Positions 26,835-35,475 are shown, numbered from the stretch's first letter. The stretch: DNA of 64,000 nucleotides from an uncultured Holophagaceae bacterium (GCA_903937385.1 CAIZZF010000013.1:62001-126000), one strand, 5' to 3'. Numbers and translations: made by a program. Notes: a model not told the origin generated them from the letters alone.

Positions 26835-28205
26835 TCAGACCCAGTCCAGCTCGGCGGTGAAGTGCCGCAGGTATTTGCTCTGCTTGACGATCTTCACGCC
26901 GCGGATCTCCTTGGCCTTGGCCTTTACCTCGGCGATGACCTCGCCGGCGAAGTCAAAGTGGCTCTGGGTGTACATGCGGCGGGGGAAGGCCAGGCGGACC
27001 AGCTCCATGCTGTGGTAAGTCTCGCTGCCGTCCTCCTGGTGCTTGCCGAACATGACCGACCCGATCTCCACACCGCGGATGCCGCCCTCCAGGTAGAGCG
27101 CGTTGCAGAGCGCCCAGGCGGGGTAGTGCGCCACCGGCATGTCCGGCAGCACCGTGCGGGCGTCGATGTAGACCGCGTGGCCGCCTGTGGGTTTTACAAA
27201 GCCGACGCCGGCAGCCTCCAGCTTCTCGCCGAGGTACTCGGCGGTGCGGAGCCGGTAGCGCAGGTAGGACTCGTCCATGCCCTCCTCCAGGCCCACGGCC
27301 ATGGCCTCCAGGTCCCGCCCGGCGAGGCCGCCGTAGGTGGGGAAGCCCTCGGTGAGGATCAGCATGTTGCGCACGGGGTCCAGCCACTCGTCGCCGCGCA
27401 GCATGATGAAGCCGCCCATGTTCACCAGGGCATCCTTCTTGGCGCTCATGGTGGCGCCGTCGGCGTAGCTGAACATCTCCTGGCAGATGGCCCGGACCGG
27501 CGTGTCCTGGTACCCGTCCTCGCGGAGCTTGATGAACATGGCGTTCTCGGCGAAGCGGCAGACATCCATGATCAGCGGCTTGCCGTAGCGCTTCAGCAGC
27601 GCCGAGTAGGCGCGCAGGTTGGCCATGGAGACGGGCTGACCGCCCCCGGTGTTGTTGGTCACGGTGATCATGCCGAAGGGGATGCGGTGCCCTTCCGCCT
27701 TCAGGGTCGCCTCCACCCGGGCCAGGTCGATGTTGCCCTTGAAGGGGTGGATGAGGCTGGGGTGGAGCCCCTCCTCGATCACCAGGTCCACGGCCTCGAC
27801 GCCGTTGAACTCCAGGTTGGCGCGGGTGGTGTCGAAGTGGCTGTTGTTCAGCACCAGCTCACCCTGCTTGCAGACGGCGCTGAACAGCACCTTCTCTGCC
27901 GCCCGGCCCTGGTGGGTGGGGATGAAGTGCGCCATTCCGGTGATGTTCTGCAGGACAGCCTCCAGGCGGAAGAAGCTCTTGGCGCCCGCGTAGCTCTCGT
28001 CGCCCAGCATGATCGCCGCCCACTGGGCCGAGCTCATGGCGCCGGTGCCGGAGTCCGTGAGCCAGTCCAGCAGCACGTCCTCGGCCCTGAGCTTGAAGAC
28101 GTTGAGCTTCGCGGCCTCCAGCATCGCCAGGCGCTCCTGGGGCGTGGTCATGCGGATGGGCTCGATGGACTTGATGCGGAAGGGCTCGATCATGGTGCGC
28201 GGCAT
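26835..28205 (-). CDS. tnaA: Tryptophanase
   Basis: PLP-dependent beta-eliminating lyase that splits L-tryptophan into indole, pyruvate and ammonia. 456 residues. LTDSGTGAMS and PTHQGRAAE are family signatures; the PLP Lys is in MSAKKDALVNMGG. Tyrosine phenol-lyase is the close alternative, but substrate-site residues fit tryptophanase: Asp in HFDTT (Thr in TPL), Val in GVEIGS (Arg in TPL) and His in LRHFTAE (Phe in TPL). ATG 28205 follows AGGAG by eight bases. I found no TnaC-like Trp-containing leader peptide in the 122 bases upstream. It is divergent from coaX. Confidence 0.93.
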   Translation of the reverse strand: MPRTMIEPFRIKSIEPIRMTTPQERLAMLEAAKLNVFKLRAEDVLLDWLTDSGTGAMSSAQWAAIMLGDESYAGAKSFFRLEAVLQNITGMAHFIPTHQGRAAEKVLFSAVCKQGELVLNNSHFDTTRANLEFNGVEAVDLVIEEGLHPSLIHPFKGNIDLARVEATLKAEGHRIPFGMITVTNNTGGGQPVSMANLRAYSALLKRYGKPLIMDVCRFAENAMFIKLREDGYQDTPVRAICQEMFSYADGATMSAKKDALVNMGGFIMLRGDEWLDPVRNMLILTEGFPTYGGLAGRDLEAMAVGLEEGMDESYLRYRLRTAEYLGEKLEAAGVGFVKPTGGHAVYIDARTVLPDMPVAHYPAWALCNALYLEGGIRGVEIGSVMFGKHQEDGSETYHSMELVRLAFPRRMYTQSHFDFAGEVIAEVKAKAKEIRGVKIVKQSKYLRHFTAELDWV

Positions 28206-28264
28206 CGACAGACTCCTGACGGACGTTCCAGGCTACCGGATGCACGGAGGCGGGAGATCACAAG

Positions 28265-28289
28265 GGGGGTGGCGGCGCAGACCACCCCC
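28265..28289. other. Hairpin in the tnaA/coaX divergent region
   Basis: An 8-bp perfect stem (28265-28272 with 28282-28289) of G/C-rich arms lies between the two divergent starts. It could lie in the 5' leader of tnaA. Function unknown; no Trp codon-rich leader accompanies it. Confidence 0.3.
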
Positions 28290-28327
28290 GGCGATCCTAG
28301 AGGTTCCGAGCACTTCCGGGAGCGTTC

Positions 28328-29122
28328 ATGAGTCTTCTGCTGGCTGTCGATGTAGGCAACACCAACGTGGTCCTGGGGATCTTCGATCTCGCCCAGGGTC
28401 CGGACGCGCCCCTGGTGTGCTCCTGGCGCCTGGCCACCAGCCGGGAGCGGACCGTGGACGAGTATGGCCTGTCCGCCCTCGCGCTCATGCGGCACCAGGG
28501 CATTGAGGCCAAGCAGATCAAGCACGTGGCGATCTCCTGCGTGGTGCCGCCTCTGCATCCCGTGCTCATGAGCTGGGCCCGGAACTACTTCGGCGTGGAC
28601 GCCTTCTACGTCGAGCCCGGCGTGAAGACCGGCGTGAAGGTGCTCATCGACAACCCCTCGGAGCTGGGGGCGGACCGCCTGGTGAACGCCGTGGCCGGCA
28701 TCGAGAAGTTCGGGGCGCCGCTGATCATCGTGGACTTCGGCACCGCCACCAGCTACGACGTGGTCAACGCGAAGCAGGAATACCTGGGGGGCCTCATCAG
28801 CCCCGGCCTGAAGATCAGTGCCGAGGCTCTCTTCCAGCGGGCGAGCCGACTGCCCCGCGTGGAGATCGCCGAGCCCGAGCGGCTCGTGGGCAAGAACACC
28901 ATCCAGGCCATGCAGTCCGGCATCTTCTACGGCTACGTGGGCATGGTGGAGGGCATCCTCCGGCGCCTCCTGGAGGAGTGCCCGGGCTCCAAGGTGGCCG
29001 CCACCGGCGGGCTCGCCCGCGTCATCGCGCCCCACTGCCCACTGATCAATCACATCGCTCCGGACCTCACCCTGGACGGGCTGCGCATCCTCTGGTTCCG
29101 CAACCAGGGTGGGCGAAAGTAG
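28328..29122 (+). CDS. coaX: Type III pantothenate kinase
   Basis: Phosphorylates pantothenate in the first step of coenzyme A synthesis. 264 residues. AVDVGNTNVVLGIF is the phosphate-1 motif of the ASKHA fold; GADRLVNAV and DFGTATSYD hold the catalytic Asp and phosphate-2 motif; GGLISPGLKIS and ATGGLA complete the pattern. ATG 28328 is preceded by a GGGAGC-like site. birA starts three bases after its stop. This coaX/birA pairing is common, and in some bacteria the two are fused. Confidence 0.96.
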   Translation: MSLLLAVDVGNTNVVLGIFDLAQGPDAPLVCSWRLATSRERTVDEYGLSALALMRHQGIEAKQIKHVAISCVVPPLHPVLMSWARNYFGVDAFYVEPGVKTGVKVLIDNPSELGADRLVNAVAGIEKFGAPLIIVDFGTATSYDVVNAKQEYLGGLISPGLKISAEALFQRASRLPRVEIAEPERLVGKNTIQAMQSGIFYGYVGMVEGILRRLLEECPGSKVAATGGLARVIAPHCPLINHIAPDLTLDGLRILWFRNQGGRK

Positions 29123-29125
29123 GGG

Positions 29126-29806
29126 ATGGAGCCGCTGATCCACCTTGCCGTGGTCGACTCCACCCAGGCCTTTCTGCGGCGGAATCCCCAGCTCGGCTTC
29201 TGCACGGTCCTGGCTGACGGCCAGACCGAGGGGCGGGGTCGGCAGGGCAACGGCTGGGTGAGCCCGCTCGGGGCCGGGCTGTGGATGTCCGCAGCGCTGC
29301 CGGCCCACCTAGGGCAGGCCCCGGGGCTGGTGCTGCAGCGGGCCATGAGCGCCGTCGCCCGGGTGCTGGACCCCCTGGGGCAGGTCCTCGGCCTGAAGTG
29401 GCCCAACGACCTGGTGGCTTGGAAGGACGGCCAGTTGGTCAAGGTCGGCGGCATCCTGGGCGAGCAGATCGGTAACCGTCTGATCCTCGGCCTGGGCGTG
29501 AACCTGACCTCGGCCCCCGAGATTCCCGAGCGCCCCATTGCACCCGCCTGTCTGAAGGAGCTGGGGCTGCCCCTTCCTCCGACCGTGGAAATGGCGCTGG
29601 CTATCTCGAAGTACTGGAAAAACTTGGACGAGGATCTTCAACCGCTATTCCGGTGGCCCGAAGCAGGCACCCCCCTCTGCTGGGAGGAGGGGCAGGGCAC
29701 CTGCCTGGGCTGGGAACCCGACGGTCGGCTGAAAGTGGCCTGGGCGGAAGGCATCCGGCGACTCAGCGCCGGGGATGTCCATGGACTTTCCTCAATCCGC
29801 AAGTGA
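29126..29806 (+). CDS. birA: Biotin--[acetyl-CoA-carboxylase] ligase
   Basis: Activates biotin with ATP and attaches it to the carrier domain of acetyl-CoA carboxylase. 226 residues. DSTQAFLRR and the catalytic loop GRGRQGNGWVSPLGAGLWMS are diagnostic; KWPNDLV and KVGGILGEQ line the biotin and ATP sites. There is no N-terminal helix-turn-helix, so this is a catalytic-only (class I) enzyme and not a BirA repressor. It forms a pair with coaX. An AT-richer inverted-repeat tract follows. Confidence 0.93.
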   Translation: MEPLIHLAVVDSTQAFLRRNPQLGFCTVLADGQTEGRGRQGNGWVSPLGAGLWMSAALPAHLGQAPGLVLQRAMSAVARVLDPLGQVLGLKWPNDLVAWKDGQLVKVGGILGEQIGNRLILGLGVNLTSAPEIPERPIAPACLKELGLPLPPTVEMALAISKYWKNLDEDLQPLFRWPEAGTPLCWEEGQGTCLGWEPDGRLKVAWAEGIRRLSAGDVHGLSSIRK

Positions 29807-29809
29807 TCA

Positions 29810-29880
29810 AGAGACAGGAAGACAACGAAAGAAGGAAGTGGCGTCTTTCTTCGTGGTAAGCCTCTTGAGTTCTTGTCTTT
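29810..29880. repeat. Imperfect inverted repeat after birA
   Basis: The gap between birA and the convergent LeuA-like gene contains AAGAGACAGGAAGACAACGA and, further on, CTTTCTTCGTGG and GAGTTCTTGTCTTT, which pair imperfectly. Word content resembles the CACGAAGAC family at 38.8 and 48.8 kb. It probably acts as, or overlaps, a bidirectional terminator. Confidence 0.45.
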
Positions 29881-31081
29881 AGAGCGCGGCTCTGATCTCG
29901 GCTTCGCTGAGGATGCGGGTGCTGTTCTTGGCGGCCCGCAGGATGCGCTCGACCCGCTCGGCGTTGGGGTCGTAGCCGTTCATCTCCAGCCAGTAGATGA
30001 CGTTGCTGTGCCCGGCCATGGGGCCGATCTCGATCTCCTGGCGGCGGCCCACCAGGGCAGCGGGCACACCGGAATAGACGGCGTCCGCCAGCTCCACATC
30101 CCCCCGGTGGAGGGCCTTGACGATGGCGGCGGCGTGAACGCCGGTGCCCGTGCGGAAGGCATCGCGGCCCAGCACTGGGTAGTTCGCGGGGATCTCGACC
30201 TCGCACAGCTCGGCGACCCGCTCCGCCAGCGCGGGCAGGCCGGAGAGGTCGCCCTTGGGATGGCCCATCAGGTGCAGGTTGATCATGAGCTGGTCCAGGG
30301 CCACGTTGCCGCAGCGCTCGCCGATCCCGAGGATGCTGCCGTGGAGGCGGTCCGCGCCGGCTTCGAAGGCGGCCAGGGCGTTGGCCATGCCCAGGCCCCG
30401 GTCGTTGTGGCCGTGCCAGTCGATGCGCACGGGGTGGTCCTTCACCACCTCGTCCTTGATGAACCGCACCAGGCGGCGGACGCCGTCTGGGGTCGCGTGG
30501 CCGCAGGTGTCGGAGAGGCAGATGGCCTGGGCCCCCTCATCCAGGGCGGCGGTGTAGAGCGCCTTCAGCACCTCTGGCCGGGCCCGGGTGGTGTCCTCGG
30601 TCACCATCATCACCGGCACCTGCTGGAGCCGGCAGAAGGCCACGGCCTTGCGGGCATGGTCGACCAGGTAGGCCAGGTCCCAGCCTTCCACATCCATGCG
30701 GATCGGGCTGGAGCCGAGGAACGCGCCAGCCTCCAGGGGGATGCCCACCCGCTGCTGGACCTCGGCCACCTGCAGGAGATCCGCCTCGAGGGTGCGCACG
30801 GCCACGTTGGGGCTGATGGGCAGGCGATGGTCCCGGATCTCGACCATGAGGGCCTTCACAGCGGCCAGGGCCTTGGGACCAGCGCCGGGGATGCCCAGGT
30901 TCAGGGCGTCCACACCCAGGCGGGCGAGGCGGTGTGTGAGATCGCGCTTGGCGGCGATGTCCGGGTCCCGCACCGAGGGGCTCTGGAGGCCGTCCCGCAG
31001 GGTCTCGTCGTTGAGCAGGGGCACCCGGCCATCGTTTGAGGCCGGGCCGTTCCAGTCGTTGATGAGGTCGTCGAGGGTCAT
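29879..31081 (-). CDS. Isopropylmalate/homocitrate synthase family enzyme
   Basis: A 400-residue HMGL-like TIM-barrel enzyme that condenses acetyl-CoA with a 2-oxo acid. LLNDETLRDGLQSP supplies the catalytic Arg and metal Asp, DWHGHNDRGLGMANAL the two metal His, and GERCGNVALDQL the Cys/Asn loop. The usual C-terminal regulatory (LeuA dimer) domain is absent and only a short tail follows. Candidates are 2-isopropylmalate, homocitrate, citramalate or Re-citrate synthase; sequence alone does not decide. No other leucine genes lie nearby. Its start is seven bases downstream of the ppx/gppA stop, so they are likely cotranscribed. Confidence 0.82.
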   Translation of the reverse strand: MTLDDLINDWNGPASNDGRVPLLNDETLRDGLQSPSVRDPDIAAKRDLTHRLARLGVDALNLGIPGAGPKALAAVKALMVEIRDHRLPISPNVAVRTLEADLLQVAEVQQRVGIPLEAGAFLGSSPIRMDVEGWDLAYLVDHARKAVAFCRLQQVPVMMVTEDTTRARPEVLKALYTAALDEGAQAICLSDTCGHATPDGVRRLVRFIKDEVVKDHPVRIDWHGHNDRGLGMANALAAFEAGADRLHGSILGIGERCGNVALDQLMINLHLMGHPKGDLSGLPALAERVAELCEVEIPANYPVLGRDAFRTGTGVHAAAIVKALHRGDVELADAVYSGVPAALVGRRQEIEIGPMAGHSNVIYWLEMNGYDPNAERVERILRAAKNSTRILSEAEIRAAL

Positions 31082-31088
31082 GAGGAGA

Positions 31089-32588
31089 TCAGCCTACGGT
31101 GACTTCGAGCCTGCGGTCCAGCAGGGTGGCCAGGAGGACCCCCTTATCGAGGAACGCCTCCATCTCGGCATCCACATTCCCGGAGGCGCTGAGGGTGACC
31201 CGGAAGACCTGGTCGTCGAGCACTGTTGTGAGGCTCTGGACGGCCTGGTGGCGCCGGCGGTCGAGGGCATCTGCAACCCTGAGGATGGCCGCGAGCTTGC
31301 GCACCACCTGCCGGTGCCAGGGCGCCAGAGCCCGGAAGGCCTCGTGCTTCGCATGATGCGGCGGCTTGCCACGGTGGAAGCGCACCACCTGGGCCAGCAG
31401 GTCCACCTCCTCGGGCCAGAAGCCGGGCAGGGCGGCATTGCGGACCAGGTATTCGCCGTGCTTGTGGTGGCTCTTGTCAGAGATAGAGAAGCCGATGTCG
31501 TGGAGCCGCGCCGCGAAGGCCAGCCACTGGCGCTCGGGGTCCCCCAGCTCGAAGTGGGGTTGCAGGGCCAGGAACAGCTCGTCGGCCAGTCGGGCCACCT
31601 GACGGCTGTGGCCGGGATCCGGATCCAGCCGGGAGGCCAGCTGCTCGATGGAGGCGCGCCGCCGCTCGGCCAGGGGCGGGATGGCGGTGCCCCCATGCTT
31701 GAGGGCCTCCCAGATCATGCCTTCGCGAAGTCCCACGGGCAGGTGGCGCAGGGGCGGCGTTCCCAGCCACTCCATGAGGGACAAGGCCCAGATGGCGCCC
31801 ACGTGGAGCACCTCCGCCCGCTTGGGATCTACGCCCAGGCGCTCGGTGCGCTGCTGGGCATCGGCACGCCAGAGCTTCAGCGCGAAGACCCGCAGCTGCT
31901 CGGCGCTGCAGGCCTGGCCGCCGGGAGCCGCGCCCCGGACGAGGTCCTCCAGGGTGCCTGAGGTACCCAGGATCAGGGTGGGCTCCGGGAGCTCCGAAGG
32001 CAGGTCCCGACGGGCCTTCTTGAGAATCCTCCGGGTCATGCGGCGCAGCCGCCGGAGGTCCTGGGCCGAGGGCGGGTTCGCGGTCTGGGCCGAGTCCGCC
32101 AGGCGCTGGAGCCCCCAGGGCAGGGAGATGCTGGCGGCCACCCGGCCACCCTGCACCCAGGTCAGCTCGGTGCTGCCCCCGCCGATGTCCATCAGGGCAA
32201 TGGGCTCCACGGGGAAGGGGATGGCGTGGGAGACGGCCTGGTGGATCAGGCGGGCCTCCTCCTCGCCGGAGATCACCTGGATGGGCATGCCCAGCTGCTC
32301 CGCCGCCAGCACGAAGGCCTGGGCGTTCTTCGCATCGCGCAGCGCGGCCGTGCCGCAGGCCATGACCGTCTCGCACCCGAAGTCCCGGATCACCTTCGCC
32401 ATCTGGCCCAGGGCCTCCAGCCCGGCCTGGAAGGCCTCGGGGCTGATCTCGCCAGAGCGGGCCTGCCCCCGGGCCAGGCGCACCATGGCCTTCTCCCGCG
32501 CCAGCACCCGCTGGCCGCCCATGGGATCCGCCTCCACCACCACCATGTGGAGGGAGTTCGACCCGACATCAACCGCGGCAATACGCAT
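31089..32588 (-). CDS. Ppx/GppA family phosphatase (exopolyphosphatase / pppGpp phosphohydrolase)
   Basis: A 499-residue protein with an ASKHA phosphatase core and a C-terminal HD-type helical domain. AAVDVGSNSLHMVV is the first phosphate loop, ISGEEEARLIH and DIGGGSTEL follow, then LGTSGTLEDL. The C-terminal HD signature ARLHDIGFSI and HHKHGEYLV lies around residues 365-385. Members hydrolyse inorganic polyphosphate and/or pppGpp; which one cannot be told. ATG 32588 fits the family N-terminus. It is upstream of the LeuA-like gene in the same direction. Confidence 0.92.
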   Translation of the reverse strand: MRIAAVDVGSNSLHMVVVEADPMGGQRVLAREKAMVRLARGQARSGEISPEAFQAGLEALGQMAKVIRDFGCETVMACGTAALRDAKNAQAFVLAAEQLGMPIQVISGEEEARLIHQAVSHAIPFPVEPIALMDIGGGSTELTWVQGGRVAASISLPWGLQRLADSAQTANPPSAQDLRRLRRMTRRILKKARRDLPSELPEPTLILGTSGTLEDLVRGAAPGGQACSAEQLRVFALKLWRADAQQRTERLGVDPKRAEVLHVGAIWALSLMEWLGTPPLRHLPVGLREGMIWEALKHGGTAIPPLAERRRASIEQLASRLDPDPGHSRQVARLADELFLALQPHFELGDPERQWLAFAARLHDIGFSISDKSHHKHGEYLVRNAALPGFWPEEVDLLAQVVRFHRGKPPHHAKHEAFRALAPWHRQVVRKLAAILRVADALDRRRHQAVQSLTTVLDDQVFRVTLSASGNVDAEMEAFLDKGVLLATLLDRRLEVTVG

Positions 32589-32750
32589 GGGACGATTGTC
32601 ATCACAGTTGGCCGGGGTGGCCAGAGAATGTGGCAGGCGCCCGACTTATCAGAGCAGCCAGGAATCCTGGACGGCGAAAAATCAGGCTGTGATGGCCCCC
32701 GGCTCCGTGTTGGAATGGGAGGCTGTTCATTCATGAACAAGGAGTCGCAT

Positions 32751-33914
32751 ATGTTCTCCCGCTGGTGTCTTGGATTGACCCTCGGAGCCAGTCTGCTGGC
32801 GGCGCCGCCGACCTCGGTTCGGACTGAGGCATGGGTGCTGGCCCTGGACGCGAAGGGCGGCATGGTGGGCGACCTGAAGGCCGGCGAGCTTCAGGTGAAG
32901 GTGGACGGGAAGGTGCGACCGGTCCTGCAGTTCAAGACCCCCGCCCAGACCGCGGACGCAGCCCAGTCCTGGGTGCTGGTGTTCGAGCCCATCCGCGACA
33001 TCAACATGCGGGCCCTCGCTTTCGTGGCCGCCGCGGACTTCCTCAGCAAGGTCCCGGACGGCGATCGCGTCCTGATCGTGGCCCGGGGCAAGGACTCACT
33101 GGAGTCCCTGATGCCCGGCTTCTCCCTCCGGCGCGGCCTCTGGGCCGAGGCCCTGGCCAAGCTGCCGGACATGCTCCCCGAGGGCCTGGTGGGCTCTCCG
33201 AAGGAGACGCTTCAGGGCGCCGGCTTCAAGGCTGACTTCGCCGACGCTTCGGACGGACCCAAGGGCCAGGACGCGGTGAACGCCCTGCTGGGCCGGTTCA
33301 AGGCCGGTGCGCCGGGCTGGGCCAAGGGCACCAACGACCAGCGCGGCGTCAACGTCCTGGACCGGCTCAACTTCAACAACCCCACGTTCATCAGCGGCAT
33401 GGTGGCGACCATCACCCGCGAGGGCAAGGCCCTCGGCTCGATCTTCGACCTGGTGGCCCCGGTGCAGGGGCAGAAGCACGTGGTCGTCTTCTCCCGCTGC
33501 GAGGCCGACGACATGGCCCACCCCAGCGTGAAGCGAGCCATGAGCCAGAAGTTCACCCGGGAGAAGGGTGACTCCGGTGGCCCCGCCGAGGCGGCCCGCC
33601 TGGCCAACACCGATATGGTCATCCTCCAGACGGCCCTGAAGGAGAAGGCCGTGGCGGCCGGTGTCACCCTTTACTCCGTGGCGGGACCGGGCCAGAACAT
33701 CGTGGGCAACGTCGGCATCATCGCCCCCTTCACGGGCGGCATGGCCTTCCCGCTCACCGCTGGCGTGGACGCCCAGTTCGGGCAGGGCATCCAGATCTTT
33801 GGCTCCCGCTACTTCGTCCAGTGGAGTGAGGAGGCGACCCCTGCGGGTGTCACCGGACTGGAAGTCAGCGCCAGCCGGAAGGATGTGAAGCTCCTGGTGC
33901 AGTCCCTGCGGTAG
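32751..33914 (+). CDS. Exported VWFA-related protein
   Basis: A 387-residue protein with a signal peptide (hydrophobic stretch about residues 4-18). It resembles the VWFA-related family that is abundant in Acidobacteria: a short beta-rich N-terminal domain (DLKAGELQVKVDGK) and a Rossmann-like core with QSWVLVFEP where the metal-site DxSxS normally stands, so the MIDAS looks lost. HVVVFSRCEAD and TDMVILQTALKEKA belong to later strands. Function unknown. ATG 32751 is supported by AAGGAG seven bases upstream; an in-frame ATG at 32733 is less likely. The preceding 160 bases hold no gene. Confidence 0.75.
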   Translation: MFSRWCLGLTLGASLLAAPPTSVRTEAWVLALDAKGGMVGDLKAGELQVKVDGKVRPVLQFKTPAQTADAAQSWVLVFEPIRDINMRALAFVAAADFLSKVPDGDRVLIVARGKDSLESLMPGFSLRRGLWAEALAKLPDMLPEGLVGSPKETLQGAGFKADFADASDGPKGQDAVNALLGRFKAGAPGWAKGTNDQRGVNVLDRLNFNNPTFISGMVATITREGKALGSIFDLVAPVQGQKHVVVFSRCEADDMAHPSVKRAMSQKFTREKGDSGGPAEAARLANTDMVILQTALKEKAVAAGVTLYSVAGPGQNIVGNVGIIAPFTGGMAFPLTAGVDAQFGQGIQIFGSRYFVQWSEEATPAGVTGLEVSASRKDVKLLVQSLR

Positions 33915-33997
33915 CTCGAAGGAGCCTGACCTCTGGTAGTCGTTGCGCGGCTCCCGGCGGGGAGGCCATGCTCGATTTCACATTCTGAGGTGATCCC

Positions 33998-35212
33998 ATG
34001 GCCATGACGGTGGACGGCATTTTCTCACTCATGCCCGAGCTCTTCCTGCCGGAAAAGGCCCAGGGGCTCACGGTCTCGGTCTACTACCAGGTGACCGGCG
34101 AGGGGGGTGGCGACTACGCCTGCCTCATCGAGAACGGGGCCTTCTCGCTCAAGCGCGAGGCCAAGCCGGATGCCACCTCTGTGGTGGTCATCGGCGCCGA
34201 GGACTGGATCGCCCTGAGCGAGGGCAAGCTCGATCCCATGCAGGCCTTCATGACGGGCAAGCTCAAGGGCACCGGCGACCTGGGCCTGCTGCAGAAGTTC
34301 CCCAAGTTCTTCAAGAAACCCCAGAAGCAGGGGGGCCCCGTCAAGGCCCTCAAGGACCTGGTGTCCGCTCGCCTGGCACTGGTTGGCACCGGCCTCAAGG
34401 TCACCGTGGGCAGCGAGAGCTGGGGCGAGGGCGCTGAGCTGACCGGGGATGAGGCCGCGGTGCGCGGGCTGATCTGCGGCCTGTCCGAGCCCGGCCCGGC
34501 CCTGCTGGGCGGCCAGCTGCGCTTCGCTGGTGACCTGGGCCTGCTGCGGAAGGCCTGGAAGACCTGGGCCGCCGAGCCCGAGATCACCTACCCCGCCACC
34601 GCCGGCGGCAAGGCCCTGGCCACGCTGCGCAAGCGCTACAAGGGCGGCGCCAGCGGCACGCTGGAGGTCAAGGTGGATGGCGTGTCCTACCGCCTGGACT
34701 TCAGCCCCGAGGGCCTCTCTGTGCGCCCTGGCGAGGTCGAGGGCGGCTTCGCCCTGGGCATCACGGACGCCGACTTTGCGGCCCTCAATGCCGGCAAGCT
34801 GAACCTGGTCGCGGCGCTGCTCGCCGGCGCCATCACGGTCAAAGGCGACATGAGCCAGGTCGCCGCCTACACCGCCTACTTCGACGCGGATGTGAACCCC
34901 GCCCAGGGCCTGCTGGAATCCATGCCCGCGCGGTTCAACGCCGAGAAGGCCGGGGACCTGGAGGCCGCTGTGGGCTACCAGATCGAGGACCTGGGCTACA
35001 CCTTGTTCATCCGAAACGGCGTCTGCATGGTCTTCCCTCGCCTGCTGAAGCCTTGTGATACGATGCTGAAAGCAAAGGCGGAGGACTTCATCGCCTTGAG
35101 CACCGGAACGCTGAACGCCCAGGAGGCCTTCATGACCGGCAAGATCCAGATCGAGGGAGACCCGCTGCTCATGCAGAAAGTGGCGAAGTGCTTCAAGCGG
35201 CCCGAGGCCTGA
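33998..35212 (+). CDS. Protein with four tandem SCP2-like sterol-carrier repeats
   Basis: A 404-residue soluble protein built from four related blocks (about 1-109, 110-196, 197-302, 303-404). The clearest shared pattern is the SCP2 C-terminal helix: IALSEGKLDPMQAFMTGKL, ICGLSEPGPALLGGQL, ALNAGKLNLVAALLAGAI and ALSTGTLNAQEAFMTGKI, each followed by a Gly-Asp turn. SCP2 domains bind acyl or sterol-like lipids in a hydrophobic tunnel. Block 2 is shortened. No signal peptide is visible. GAGGTGATCCC precedes the ATG. Lipid storage or presentation is an inference; I know no named gene with this four-block layout. Confidence 0.8.
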   Translation: MAMTVDGIFSLMPELFLPEKAQGLTVSVYYQVTGEGGGDYACLIENGAFSLKREAKPDATSVVVIGAEDWIALSEGKLDPMQAFMTGKLKGTGDLGLLQKFPKFFKKPQKQGGPVKALKDLVSARLALVGTGLKVTVGSESWGEGAELTGDEAAVRGLICGLSEPGPALLGGQLRFAGDLGLLRKAWKTWAAEPEITYPATAGGKALATLRKRYKGGASGTLEVKVDGVSYRLDFSPEGLSVRPGEVEGGFALGITDADFAALNAGKLNLVAALLAGAITVKGDMSQVAAYTAYFDADVNPAQGLLESMPARFNAEKAGDLEAAVGYQIEDLGYTLFIRNGVCMVFPRLLKPCDTMLKAKAEDFIALSTGTLNAQEAFMTGKIQIEGDPLLMQKVAKCFKRPEA

Positions 35213-35220
35213 GACTGCCC

Positions 35221-35430
35221 ATGACCCGACCCCACACCTCCCGAGTGAGCACCCATCCGGACAACACCCGGGTGGCTCAGATGGGTGTGGTGCGCATGAC
35301 CCGAGCCATCCCCGACATGAGCCCGTCCAGGCTCCAGCCAGAGGGTGATACCGCCCTCAAGGCCAATGTCTGCATGGGCCGCTGCGGCCACTGCGACGTC
35401 CATCCCTGCCAGCTGCACGCCACCTTCTAA
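35221..35430 (+). CDS. Small Cys-rich hypothetical protein
   Basis: A possible 69-residue protein starting eight bases after the SCP2 gene. The C-terminal quarter reads NVCMGRCGHCDVHPCQLH, with Cys spacing C-x3-C-x2-C-x4-C plus His, suggesting a small metal or cluster site. The rest is polar and Met/Arg-rich. The ribosome binding site is weak and far away (GAGG 12 bases upstream). Third-position GC is moderately high, as expected for a gene here. It may be cotranscribed with the SCP2 protein. Not recognised as a known family. Confidence 0.45.
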   Translation: MTRPHTSRVSTHPDNTRVAQMGVVRMTRAIPDMSPSRLQPEGDTALKANVCMGRCGHCDVHPCQLHATF

Positions 35431-35475
35431 GGCTGTGCGTCACCAAGCGTAAAGAAGCCTGCTAAGCGGGGGACT

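Noticed and set aside
26835-28205. Tyrosine phenol-lyase as identity of the beta-eliminating lyase
   Set aside because: The three substrate-site positions (Asp, Val, His) match tryptophanase and not Thr, Arg, Phe of tyrosine phenol-lyase.
28206-28327. Possible TnaC-type leader upstream of tnaA
   Set aside because: No short ORF with a Trp codon and suitable Rho/stall context is present on the minus strand.
24977-28331. Plus-strand ORFs opposite the AOR and tryptophanase genes
   Set aside because: Val/His/Gly-rich shadows of two certain minus-strand genes.
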